This document shows positions 23,431 to 35,281 of a DNA stretch of 64,000 bases, in pieces. The notes under the pieces are model-generated. The model searched no databases, was not told the origin of the DNA, and worked only from the letters and a program-made list of their open reading frames with translations. This DNA comes from Maratus speciosus (lineage: Eukaryota; Arthropoda; Arachnida; Araneae; Salticidae): the NCBI GenBank assembly GCA_963932465.1, contig OZ010786.1, positions 447,194,619 to 447,258,618 of the forward strand, written 5' to 3'. Both the position numbers and the translations under genes were made by a program. Numbering within the stretch: the first letter of the stretch is position 1; every line of letters starts with the position of its first letter.

Positions 23431-25439
23431 CATAGTTTGTACTCCTGCGTGCATGCATGTACACCTGATATACACAATAAGCCTTCCGTGTTATTAAAGT
23501 CCAACAATTTACTCTTAAAGACTATTCCAATGTGCATTTATTCTGCGTTTTTGAACCCATGCTTGCCTGTAATTGCAATATACCTTGATCAAAAGTTAAA
23601 TCTTCCTAGATCAGCGATCTTTCATTTCGGATCAAACGTTTAAAATTTGCAAATTACGTCTGCTAGTGGTGCATTTGTGCTGCACGTAAAAAAGAAAAAA
23701 AACCTGAGAAACGTCTATTAATTGTAACAGAAAACTTACTGACAAATTTCGGCACGTCCCTCTAAAACATTTCTATTCTTCGTGTGAAATGAACAGGGGC
23801 ATTCCTGTTATTTCACATGAAGCTGATAGTTCTGTGGATCTTTCCAGAATTATTCCATAAAATTCCTGTTATTTCCTAGAACTATTATTTAGAAAAAACA
23901 GTCAACATAGAAGTATATTATTTTCAAGGAACTTTCATAGACGTTTTAAAGATGCAATATTAAGGATGACGATTTGTTTACGTAGTGATGGAAACCCGCA
24001 TGCTAGCGGGTCAGTTTAATCATTGCTTTCAAATGGTAATATTCGGCTTATTTATTGACAGAAGGTTGATTCAGAAAATAAAACTGTTTTTTTTTTAAAT
24101 TTAAAAACGCATATAAAGGGAGAATACGTGTTACCATACGTGATACCATTTATTTTACATCATTCTTTTAAACAATTTACCTCTCAAGCATCCCTTTTTG
24201 GAAGATATTTCGATCTATCCTGGCTTTAACATCGATAATAGTACTTTTTAATTTGGTGGCATATGAAGTGAGTAGAATTTAGATATAATTTACTTTGTAG
24301 GAATATGGTAACAGATGAGCTTTAATGAACAAAATCATCCAAAACATTCCTATAATTTATTACTCTCTTTCAATGAACATATCCGGCAAAATCCCTTAAA
24401 TCATTAATTCATTTCATTAATTAACACAGTAAAACCAGTTAAGAAGGAAAATAATGAAAATTTCCATTTTCGAGATTTTTTATATTTCCAGGTAAACTAT
24501 TAATTATAAATGTATCATATTCTTTTCTTTTCTTTTATATATTTTTATTTAAGAAAGGATTCCGTTAAAGATTGTCCCCATTTAAAAGTTTTTCCTACAT
24601 AATTAAAAACAAACATTTCCTACTTACACGCGGACATTTACAATGTGAAAATACTGTTTGTTACGCTTTCTCTGATTAATTTGGAAACACGATTTTCAAA
24701 TTATACATAAACGTATATAAAATTTAAAAAAATTACGTAGGATAGCATGAGTTTAAGAACAAAAGCCAAAGAACTTTAAAATATTCAGTCCGAAAAGCAA
24801 ATAACTATTTGGCCTTCTTTATTGATAGATTTACCACTTGAATATCCGGTTCTCGAAGTTATTTTGATCTATTTCTGCTTCGGCGCCCGTGCAGTGTACC
24901 TTTACAATGTAACGGTTATTTTGCGAAAATACAGAAAAAAAAACAAAGCTTTTCTGTTTTGCACTCAGGTTGTAAGCTTCCTAACTTGATTTATTATGTT
25001 AGCATATTCTAGAAGGAAGTTCGCAGTTTCTATTCAGAATATTTATATGTAATTGGACTAGAATTTTCCTATAAATATGTGTAATGTATTTTCATTTATC
25101 TATTATATATATATGGAAAGGATTTTTATAAATAATACATCCGTTATTATAATAGCCATATACTCTATTACAAAAATATTTATTAAGAGGTATTGAGGGT
25201 TAAGTTATGTTATTATATGAACACAAATGGGCTTTTGTGGACCAATGTGTAACAACTCTACTATTAGACATCTAACTCTACAATTAGATTACCTCAAATT
25301 GAAAACCTTTCCTGGGTATATTCGAATTCTGTTTACCCGACTGCCAAGAAGGGTTATGTGTTTCAGGCATATCTGGGTATGTAGATTTCTTTATACACTC
25401 GAGACATCCCAACAGCTGGATGAATTTTAATGAATGAGG

Positions 25440-25660
25440 TCTCTATATATTCGTCTTAACCGTCTGATGGTTATAGGCTAGGTGTTGTTTCTATAAATTC
25501 AAAATGACGGCTGTAAAATACAAAATGGCAATAGAGGCGAAGAAAAATTAAGCACCATATTGAGTGGCATATCATTGGATAGGTCTTTCAAAATGAAGAC
25601 TGTTTCATTGTCTATTTTACAGTCAGAAAGTTCGTTTAAATATTACACAACCTGGAAGTT
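25440..25660. repeat. AAAATGGCxxC-type repeat remnant
   Basis: Contains 'aaattcaaaatgacggctgt' and 'aaaatggcaatagaggcg', similar in style to the 'gatggccgccattttgaaa' repeats at 44.6 and 44.9 kb. Too decayed to classify. Confidence 0.3.
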
Positions 25661-25904
25661 GTGTAGGTAGGATCTTTAGCTTTACTGCAAATCTAACCTT
25701 CATAGACATCTATAGGCCTCATCAAAACAGCGTTTATAGATAGGAACTAACAATTAAACACAACTTAAAAGTCACCAATACAAGTAAATAAAAAAAAATA
25801 GGCAAGTAATATAAAAAACAGTTTCACATTGATGATAAATAATTAATTAGCTTTTTATGTAGTCGGGTTTTTTGATTTTTTAAATTTACTTTTTACTTTT
25901 TTTC

Positions 25905-26033
25905 TACTAATAGTCCGGGTTCTGGTGACATCAAAAACACCGCGATCGCGGAATTGAATTTTTTTTTTTTAATGAATAGTCATAGAGACAAAATGAGCTA
26001 GGTATGACTATATTTGGCAAGTCGAAAATATGT
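25905..26033. repeat. Repeat interrupted by TTAA MITE, left part
   Basis: Its reverse complement matches 27654-27780 ('aaacatattttcgg-ttg-caaa', 'atgtcacc-g--cccgga'). The other side of the MITE (26478-26500) completes the match to 27634-27653. Confidence 0.65.
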
Positions 26034-26037
26034 TTAA

Positions 26038-26473
26038 GGGGGCTGGTCACTCAGTTTCCGATTCCCCCTCACTAATGTAAAGCGTATGAGCATTTGATGC
26101 ATTCGTATATTTAAAATATCTCCTCGGGAGATTAATATTTTTAAGTTCTATTTTTTGTGTACACTTCGTAGAAAATGTGTTTTTTTTTTCTTAGTTCTCA
26201 AAATATATCTAAAGTATAGACTTACATTTATATGAAGTATTAAAATCTTACTCACACTTCGCCCGCTTTTAACACATAAAATATTAAAATTAGCATAGAT
26301 TTTAGAAATATTTTGAAAACTAAGAAAAAAAGAGACATACTTTAAAGAGTGCACAGAAAAAAGGTGTTAAAAATATGAATTTCTCGAGAAGATATTTTAA
26401 ATATACGAATGCATCAAAAGTCCATAGATTTAACATTACGGAGGAGAATTCCGAAGCTGAGTGACCGGCCCCC
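26038..26473. mobile_element. TTAA-flanked palindromic MITE (piggyBac-type target)
   Basis: Ends GGGGGCTGGTCACTCAGTTT and, complemented, GGGGGCCGGTCACTCAGCTT. TTAA flanks are at 26034-26037 and 26474-26477. Arms of about 200 bp are inverted copies ('gcattcgtatatttaaaata'). An inverted copy of the flanking repeat at 27634-27666 holds a single TTAA and no insert, which verifies the boundaries. No coding. Confidence 0.85.
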
Positions 26474-26761
26474 TTAATTACATCAATTATTATTAAAAAG
26501 CTATGATGTTTTACCGTTATCGCGGATATTGTTCGCTCTTAGACCATTTTATAGAAAATTTTGTGCTTTTTCAGGAAAACTTGGCATGACAAACTTTATT
26601 CTGCCGGAAAAGTCTGTCATACTTATTTCAGAGAGGCGGCCGATGATAAAATTTCACGCATATTTTTCTTTGAATTTTTACCGATGCCGCCTTTAGTTCG
26701 TGTCTGGACGCTTGTCAAGTGTCGGCTTTCCGAGATAACGCTAAATCATTATAGGTTTTTA

Positions 26762-27625
26762 CAGGGCTTAATTTCTACCAAAAAAAGTACCGGAGCCCTA
26801 AAATTCTGCACTACTAAAACCGTTGCGTGACCCCCCCCCCCACGCCTTCACTGATATATATATATATAACCCGCATATATATATATATCATATATTACTT
26901 GCAAAATTTAAAGCATCTTTTTTTCTTGACTAAAATACAAATTTTAAATATATGTACTTGCATATACTTAACTGTCCACTTTGTAGTTTATCACCCCTTC
27001 CGAATAGAAATCGTTGCCTAATTTAATGTTAATTAATCGCAGAATTCTGCAATTAAATAATGTAAGAATTATGATTGGGAAATAGTGTTAACACAAAAAA
27101 GAAAGGTTAGGTGCTTTTATAGAAAAAGGCGAAACACTGCTCAATTGCTTTCAATCAGAATAACAAACAATACATAGCAATTATATCTACTTACAAATGA
27201 AAGTGACTTCGTAAATGTACGGAGCAGAGCCTTGACATGGACAGCGATCATGATGAAAAATAAATAGAAAAATCACTAACTTTTTTCCATATTCGTACAC
27301 AATAGAAGGCTAAAAATCTCAAACAAACAAAACATCAAACCGATGCTCGTTGAATAAAAACAAAATAAAATATTCTTTTCAGGTTAGATATCTAAATAAA
27401 TAAATAAAAAAAACCTGATCCAATTAAAAAATATCCTGCTGTCACAAAATAAAATTGAACTGAAGGGTAGTTTAAAAATAGATTTTTCGGAAGCGTTATT
27501 GCACTGGGCTCCGGAGCCCTGTATTTATGAGCTCCGGTGAATTCCGACCAATATTTAAATATTTGCTGAAAACAGAGAAGTACCAGAGCTGAGCTCCGGT
27601 GGGGTCCGGCGCAAATTAAGCCGTG
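26762..27625 (+). mobile_element. hAT-type non-autonomous element, copy 1
   Basis: Left end CAGGGCTTAATTTCTACC and right end (complement) CACGGCTTAATTTGCGCC are flanked by a perfect 8-bp duplication GGTTTTTA (26754-26761, 27626-27633). Sub-terminal GC-rich blocks are 'GTACCGGAGCCC' on the left and repeated 'GAGCTCCGG' on the right. A C-run and TA repeats lie near 26828-26895. No transposase. An opposite copy is at 29284-30346. Confidence 0.9.
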
Positions 27626-27633
27626 GGTTTTTA

Positions 27634-27790
27634 ATAATAATTAATTTAATTAAACATATTTTCGGCTTGTCAAACTTAGTCATATCTATCTAATTTTGTT
27701 CGTAGGACTTTTTACAATGATTTTCATCAATTATTTTCAATTTCGAGATCGCTGTTCTTTCAATGTCACCGGCTCCCGGATTATAAATAT
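27634..27790. repeat. Inverted copy of the 25.9-kb repeat (empty site)
   Basis: Reverse complement of 25905-26033 joined directly to 26478-26500, with one TTAA where the other copy has the 26038-26473 MITE. Confidence 0.65.
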
Positions 27791-28392
27791 GGGCAATTCC
27801 ATCGTAACTAACGTAACATTTTATCATCGAATTTTGTTTTCAAAACTATGTAGAAAATTTACTAATAAAGCTAGAACAAATTTTTACGATTTAAAATATT
27901 TCTTACTATGGACTTAATACCCAAATACCTGCAGATTATTTCAATCTCTGTTTTAGTCCTGAAAATTGCAATTCAAAATTCTGTAACTGACGTAACACAA
28001 AATATACAAACATTTTTTTCTGCCTTCATTGAAGTGTAAAAATTAACAAAACCATTCCGTTAAAAAAAAAAAAGTAATTTAATGCTCTCAACAACACTGC
28101 CAAATTATAACATTAACTTGTTTAATTAATTTCTGAAGAATAAAAAAGAAAAAAATTGCATTTACACGTGTAACTGACGTAACTTTTATTGTGTAATTGA
28201 CGTGACATTACAAAGACAATAATGGTACTTAACTCAGTTTGTAAACAGTAATTTACAATGCCATTTTATTAGGATTTTATTATAGAACATAAAAATATGA
28301 AGTTTTCTAATCTTACCCTTAAATTAAACATATTATAAATTTTATCCCCCCCCCAAAAAAAAAGATAATTTTCTGTGGAATTGCCCATATCT
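27788..28392. mobile_element. Possible element with TAACTGACGTAAC motif
   Basis: 'GGGCAATTCCA' (27793) is repeated inverted as 'TGGAATTGCCC' (28377), with ATAT on both outer sides. Inside, variants of TAACTGACGTAAC occur near 27804, 27983, 28170 and 28192. No coding; class unknown. Confidence 0.4.
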
Positions 28393-29283
28393 ATTTTGTG
28401 CTGTCTGCCCGTTATTGAGCGGCGACCTATAAACGAATCCTCGAGATTAAGTGCACAAATCAAAAGGTATGTGTATGACCAAGAACTAAGACACTGTACT
28501 ATAGGATTTATTTCATGACATTCATTGTCTGAAGTCAAAATCTGATCGCTACCCATATTTTTGAGCAATATCATTGAGAAATAACAAGATAATCAGTGTA
28601 AATATATTTTGCTCGTACTATGTACATACTGTTATAAAATAGACTTGCGGTATTTAATGTGGTGCAAAAATGTTGGCGGCTATTAAAGTTACACTTAAAA
28701 GAGATTAAGTAAAAAATGCTGACTACTGATGACGTAGCATTGAGCGAAACAGTGAGAATGTTCAAAATAATCTTACACTTTCAATGCACAAACAACAGTT
28801 TTCATAATTAAAGGCGTAAACAGAATGAGAAGTAAATATGAGTGAACCATTGTTATACCTTAGTATGAGCCATTATAGTTTAAGACAGTTGAGAGCATCT
28901 GGCGCTAAGATTTGAAACTAAAATGAAAAATCATATTTAATACACTCCCAATTTCATATAAGGTACTTTTGCTAGAATAAATTGTACACATGCTATCAAT
29001 TGCAAATAATTCCGTTTGAAAAATCATCTTTTTCTGCCGTCCTATAGGTGGTTAAGTTTGACAAATGGTTTAGTTTGAAGGAAAAAAATCTGAGCTATTT
29101 TTTTTCTCGTTGAGAATCAGGCTCATAACTTTGTTTATTATGTTATAATATTGCAGAAGAAATTACGCATTTTTTGCATAATTCTTTTGAAATGAAACAA
29201 CTTGAAATTTCAGTAAATGATAATTTTTCTCTATGAATATTACAAAGATTACCGTTTTCCGGACATGCATTTCTTCTTGAACC

Positions 29284-30346
29284 CATTGCTTAAATTGCGC
29301 CGGAGCCCACCGGAGCTCGGCTCCGGCACTTCTCTGTTTTTTGTAAATATTTAAATATTAGTCGGAATTCACCGGAGCTCATAAATACAGGGCTCCGGAG
29401 CCTAGTGCAATAACGCTTCTGAATAAACGAAGCGCTCGAACTCAATCTGTCTGTAAATTGAAAATTTTAATTACTCTGGTATAGAAAAAATAAAATAACT
29501 CTTCCCACTTTCTAAGGCTGTTTTGATCAGAATAGGAGAAACAGAAATCGTGTTTTGTTTATCCTACTGATATTTGCATATTTCTCAAGCTTGCATAACA
29601 GTCATTGTACACGAGTATGAAAATAACGTTAGTGATTTTTCTATTTATTTGTCATCATGAATGCTGCTCTGCTTTGAAGATTTACAAAGTTGTAAATAGT
29701 AGTCACTTGTAAGTAGGTATAATTGTCATGTATTGTTATTTTTATAATAAGCAATATAGCAGCGTTTCCCCTTTTTCTATAAAAGCATCGAATCTTTCCG
29801 TTCACGCTGTCAAATGTTTTTTTTAAATCTTTTTTCAGGGACTAACCACAAAAGATTGTTCTACGGAAGGAATCGATTATAGTTTAATGCAGCTTTTACA
29901 GGAAACTGAAAAAAGTTGTTTAATTCTTTAGCCTATCGTATTAATTTCTGTAAATTTCATTCATTTTTTTTTCATAAAAATGTATAGCTGTGTACTATAC
30001 TTTTTTTTTGTTTTAACACTATTTTCGAATCATAATCCTTATTTTATTTACTCGCAGAATCCTGCGATTAATTAACATGAAAATTAGGCAAAGATATCTA
30101 TTCGGAAGGAGTGATAACTAAAAAGTGGGATAGACAGCTAAGTATATGCAGAAATATTTAATTTTTTTTATTTTGCTAAAGAAAAAAAATGCTTTCCATT
30201 TTGTAAATAATGTATGAAATATAAATTATGCAGATTAGAGTGACAGTTGAGAGGGAGGGGGGGGGGGGGGGAGAGACGCTACGGTAATTAGTATTAGGGC
30301 AAAATATTAGGGCTCCGGTACTTTTTTTGTTAGAAATTAAGCCCTG
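29284..30346 (-). mobile_element. hAT-type non-autonomous element, copy 2
   Basis: The reverse complement aligns with 26762-27625 along its length, including GAGCTCCGG blocks, the 'taattaatcgcagg' block and a G-run in place of the C-run. A perfect 8-bp duplication CTTGAACC lies at 29276-29283 and 30347-30354. Longer than copy 1 by about 200 bp. Confidence 0.9.
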
Positions 30347-32495
30347 CTTGAACCATTGAGAAACGTAGTGAGTAATTGTATTTAATTGTTACTATTTATT
30401 AATTAAAATTCATTCTTCATATTCATCAATTTTAAAATGCGCAATATTGACTTTAAAATGCGCAATATTGACTTTAAAATAGGTAAATTAACTTTCAGTT
30501 CCTATTTGAATGATATCCGTAACATTCCGTATGGTAGGCAAACAACTATTTGTTTTATACGTTGAACGATTTAACCCAAGAATGTATGGTTTTCGAATAT
30601 ATTTTGTCTATCACCGTCACAGTCACCGCGCTATCTACTTTTACAATGAAACGGTTTTGTAAGCGGTATAATTCACTTATCAAATGAGTTCTGAAAAAGC
30701 GATGCATCATGAATATGTGTATGATTTTTTACCCTCTTTGAGATAAATATATCGAAAATTGAAAAAAAATCCCAGATATGAATAGATTCGTAATCAACTC
30801 ACTATATATATATCTATTTAGAGGAAAATTCAATAAAACACCCATAATTTATATTTACTAAAAGAAAAGTTTCAGAGGATGACTACAGGTTTTGTTAATA
30901 TTATTTAAAACCTAAAGCTAAGTCATCATCAAGTTGTTTATTTCTCACAATTAAGCTTTTACAGTTCCGAAACGTTTGAATATATAATTAAAAAAATATG
31001 TGAAATTATAATTGTTTTATCTACAATGCGAGAGAAACAGAAAACTTCTGTCCGAGAAGCAAACATTAATTTGGTTTTCTATATTTGAAATATTTGCAGA
31101 GGAAATATTCGAATTTCGGAGATAGTTCGACCTATTTCTATTTCAGATAAAGGCTATGCACTTTCACAAAATATTGGTTTGGTTTCTGAGATTAGAGATA
31201 GAAAAATAATCTTTTCCTTTTGTCTGGATGTGAACTTCTCAACTATGTTTGTTATGTTAGCATAGTCTGGAAGAAATTACGCTGTTTCTTCATATGAAAT
31301 AGCTATGTGTAAAAGAACGTGAAATTGCAGCAAATGTAGACCTAATTGGACTAGTATTCTGCTAATAATCTGACAAATATAGTTTCTCTAATCTAATTTA
31401 TTGCTTTGTTTTATTTCGAAATTCATCTGTTAATACGATAAATCGAACTATACTACACAATAGTGACTTTTACTAATATAATGATAAAGAGTCTAAAGTA
31501 ATGGAATTAGCTTTTGGTATTCCATACAAAACATCAAAGTCCTTTGTTACTGTTGTTTTTAGAAAATATTTTAGTATAGGTTTTAATAGGCTGATGTAGT
31601 AAGCTAATCATTATACTTTGTATTTACATAAATAGCATATGGCAATCTATGAATAATGTTCGTGTCGGTTTTGTTAATTTACTTCGAAATACGAACCTAA
31701 ATTATACTAAGTTATAAACTCTGAAACTTAAAATTTCACGATTTCAAAACTTTTAACCTTAATATGAAATAAAAATTTACTTAATATAGAACGAATTATA
31801 TCTGAAATATTCAGTCTAAAATGCAAATGTAATGGTTTAGTTTACGAGAATATAGAAAAAAACAATGCTTTTCTGATTTTTTCGCTTTGTAACATAATTA
31901 ATTGTGTTTGCACATTCTGGACGAAATAATTTTTTTTTCATCTTTTCTTCAGAAGAAATACCTCTTGTAAAACAATGAGAAATTTAAGCAGATTTACATA
32001 TAATCCGTCAAGAACTCTGCTACCCATTTTTACATTGTACTTTCACTTCTATTTTTTATTATATTGCTTTAAGTGCGACATTCTACTGATAATTTACGAC
32101 AATATGTAGTGAAATACGTAATACGTACTTTTGATAATATAATGATAGTGATACTAAAACGATACAATTATTAGATGAAATTCAATATTAGACGTTCAAA
32201 TATGGTCTGTATTGATATTTTCGAAAAATTTATGGACACATGTATAAATGACAAAAGAATTAACCACTTAAATGTTTGCCTGAAATAAGTCGGGGGTAAG
32301 AGCAATCTTTCCCTATACCCGTCGCCGGTGTAGCATTGCATTCTATATTTACGCAAATAGTATTCCACGACATTTTATTTTTATTCGCATATCCAGGATT
32401 TCAAAACATGTGAATCTTCTGGTCAGTTTGGTCACTTTATTTTATTTCGAAACATGAACTCATATTAGATGTAAATTTCCAACTGGGCGAAAAAT

Positions 32496-32569
32496 GTCCG
32501 GACCAGGATTCGAACCCGGGACCTCCTGGCTGAAACCACCAGTGCTCGGCCATCTGAGCTATCCCGGAC
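32496..32569 (-). repeat. tRNA-like SINE head, unit 1
   Basis: On the minus strand the acceptor ends GTCCGG/CCGGAC pair; A box is ATAGCTCAGATGGCC and B box GGTTCGAATCC; an anticodon-like stem CTGG/CCAG is present. The position before the anticodon is not T and the repeat is tandem, so I call it a SINE head rather than a tRNA gene. Confidence 0.7.
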
Positions 32570-32774
32570 GATTCTGGTCGAACTCTTTCACCCAGCTAAC
32601 CTTGATGATTTCAGCATCTGGTCTGAAACCTGGTTCAGCTCAACAGAATAAATCTCAGGTAATGGAACTCAGAGAAATCGATGGATACGAAATTACACTA
32701 GATTAATTTTAACACAATTATTCTAATTGGTAAACAAATCATATTAGATGTAAATTTCCAACTGGGCGAAAAAT

Positions 32775-32848
32775 GTCCGGACCAGGATTCGAACCCGGGA
32801 CCTCCTGGCTGAAGCCGCCAGTGGTCTGCCATCTGAGCTATCCCGGAC
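32775..32848 (-). repeat. tRNA-like SINE head, unit 2
   Basis: Same structure as unit 1 with a few substitutions in the anticodon arm and D-loop side. Confidence 0.7.
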
Positions 32849-33265
32849 GATTCTGGTCGAACTCTTTCACCCAGCTAACCTTGATGATTTCAGCATCTGG
32901 TCTGAAACCTGGTTCAGCTCAACAGAATAAATCTCAGGTAATGGAACTCCAGAAATCGATGGATACGAAATTACACTAGATTAATTTTAACACAATTATT
33001 CTAATTGGTAAACAAATCATATTAGATGTAAATCCTGGTCCGGACATTTTTTGCCCAGTTGGAAATTTACATCTAATATGATTTGTTTACAAATTAGAAT
33101 AATTGTGTTAAAATTAATCTAATGAACACATATTACAGTACCTTTTAATATATCAGAATTATTTTTTTTTTACTTAGAAGTTTTGAATGTAAAATTTAAG
33201 ATAAATGAAAATAGACATACCATTATAATGAAATCTTAACCATCCAGTGTAAAATACAAACTTGA

Positions 33266-34543
33266 CCCTTTCTAGGGCGGTGGTTCATTTTTGGACCACC
33301 CAATTTTAACTCCTAAATGCCACATTAGCATCAGAATATTGGAATGAACATTTTCCTTTTATTAAGAACGTGAACAAATGCTTTCGCTGTTTTTGAAATA
33401 AGTTTGTTTGTAAATTCTGATGTCGTCACTAATTTCAGCATTTCACGGCTAGAAGTACAGTCGTGGAAAAAAAAAATTAAACACCCTCTACTAACTCCTC
33501 AACAAATTATCGTAGAAGAAAGTTACTGGTACCGAACGATTGGAAATAAAGTCTACTTTTAAATGATGTATATAAAATTTGCTTAGAGGGCCATCTACAT
33601 ATTAAAACGAACCAGAACTTTGTTTTTTTCAATAGCATTACCCAATTCTGACAGCATAAATGAACTCTACACCATTCAATTAGCCTAAAAACGAATTTTT
33701 ATGCAATTCGTACCATAAGTTTCTGAGAAATTAATTATTTTAAAATGAGCGTATTTTAAGGGCTGTATCCAAATTGAAGTTCCGTACTGGATTGTTAACC
33801 GATAGAGCCGCTTCCTTGATCAAGGCACCTTAAGCGCCACTCAAAGAGTCAAGGAAGCGTGTTAGATTACAGTACAGGAGAATAAATTTCAAAATGTCTA
33901 CTCACTTCCATCATAGACGGTCCCTTAAACCATCATTTTGCCGTTTTTTAAGCATAATTTGAAAACTACTTGAAAGAAAAATCTGAAATTTTTGAATTTC
34001 CATAAAACAGGACTTAATAAATCTAAATCCATCAAAAAAATTATAGGTTGCAATTCATATTTTTTTCGAATATTAATTTCATAATTCATAATTCATATCA
34101 TAAAATTATAAAAAAAAATGCAAATTTAGCTTATTTATGTTTGGGTATATTAGTATTATTACTACAAAAAAAATTAGCACATTAGGAGCATAATTTCGGG
34201 AGATATAAATACAAATATGAAAATGTAATTTAACATTAGAAGCACTAAATTTTGAATGTTTATAATTCAAAAACTTATCATTCAAATGACTTGAAATTTG
34301 GTGTCTAGGCATAGTTTGAACCGAAGATTTGAAATATCTCGTTAAAATTGGGTATTGCTATTGAAAAAAATGAAGTTTGGATTCGTTTTAATATGTAGAT
34401 GACCCCCTAAGAAAATTTTATATATATCATTTAAAAGTAGACTTTATTTCCAATCGTTCGGTACCAGTAACTTTCTTCTACGATGATTTGTTGAGGAAGG
34501 GGTGTTTACTTTTTTTCCACGACTGTACCTTGCTCTGAAAGAG
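33266..34543. mobile_element. TTAA-type MITE, split by a Tc1-type element
   Basis: The left part, 33266-33465, begins CCCTTTCTAGGGCGGTGG with a sub-terminal hairpin (GGTGGT...ACCACC). The right part, 34528-34543, ends CTGAAAGAG before TTAA (34544-34547). The intact relative at 52252-52468 shows the two parts join directly. The left TTAA has become TTGA. Confidence 0.7.
33468..34525. mobile_element. Tc1-type long-TIR element, full copy 1
   Basis: Both ends start CAGTCGTGGAAAAAAA and continue as inverted arms of about 200 bp ('ggtaccgaacgattgg', 'aataaagtctacttttaaat'). TA flanks at 33466-33467 and 34526-34527. No transposase frame is seen. Other copies: 17934-18562 (opposite, truncated) and 58897-59235 (same orientation, left half). 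Confidence 0.85.
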
Positions 34544-35281
34544 TTAATTGTTCAGCATTTGAGAATAGAGATAGAAAGAGAGCTTTGCTATCAGCTTCGT
34601 AACTTGATTTAGTATGTTAGCACATTTTAGATGGAATCACGTAGTTACTTTAGACGAAATAGGTATAAAATAATGTGAAATTGCAGGACATTTTTTGCAT
34701 ATAAATATATGCAATTGACCTAGATTTCTGCTATAATTGTGACTAACGTACTTTCATTCATCGATTATATTGTTTTGTTCCATGTGATAAATATGTTTGC
34801 TGTTCGATATTACGTAACGGATGAGATAAATGGAACTGTATAATTAGTATGTTGAAAATACCAAAATAATCTTTTGATATTCGATTTCAGACTATAAAAG
34901 CCAGTGGTTATCGATTTTTTAAAAGAACGCATTACAAAAGAATTAAGTGAATTAAGTTTCTGGTTGTAATTTTTATTTGCGTGAATTAAATAAATGGTTA
35001 AAATTTTACGGATAAAATTCCCATATTAATAAATTTATTCACCGTAATAAGGAATTTGCAGTTACAAAGTTGTTTTAAGAAACTAAAGAAATGTTTGGGA
35101 TAACATTACAAAATTTAGTCTGAAACATTAAATCTGAAAAAAGAAACGTCTAAGTAAATGTTTAGTTTGTGAAAGTAAGACAGAAATATATCTTTTTATT
35201 TTTTTCGAGGGCTATCAGCTTAATATTTTCATTTATTTTGTTAGCATAATTTGGAAGAAATTACGTATAGTTTCCTTAAAA

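Larger units (their letters stand above)
32461..33124 (-). repeat. SINE tandem array: two direct units plus inverted piece
   Basis: Unit 1 (32461-32739) and unit 2 (32740-33017) are direct copies with period 279/278 and few differences. A third unit starts at 33018 but flips orientation at about 33031-33034 and runs inverted to about 33124. Each full unit holds a 74-nt tRNA-like head. Frames at 32494 and 32773 (beginning MSGPGFEPGTSWL) are translations of the SINE, not genes. Confidence 0.85.

Noticed and set aside
26561..26830. 89-residue frame with fairly balanced composition
   Set aside because: It crosses the left end of the hAT element at 26762 and has no family signature.
32496..32848. 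Two tRNA genes
   Set aside because: Acceptor and A/B boxes are good, but the anticodon loop is abnormal and the copies belong to a tandem SINE that also occurs elsewhere in the window.
32494..32979. Two similar 68-70-residue frames starting MSGPGFEPGTSWL
   Set aside because: They are reverse-strand readings of tRNA-like SINE heads in tandem units, a common false gene.
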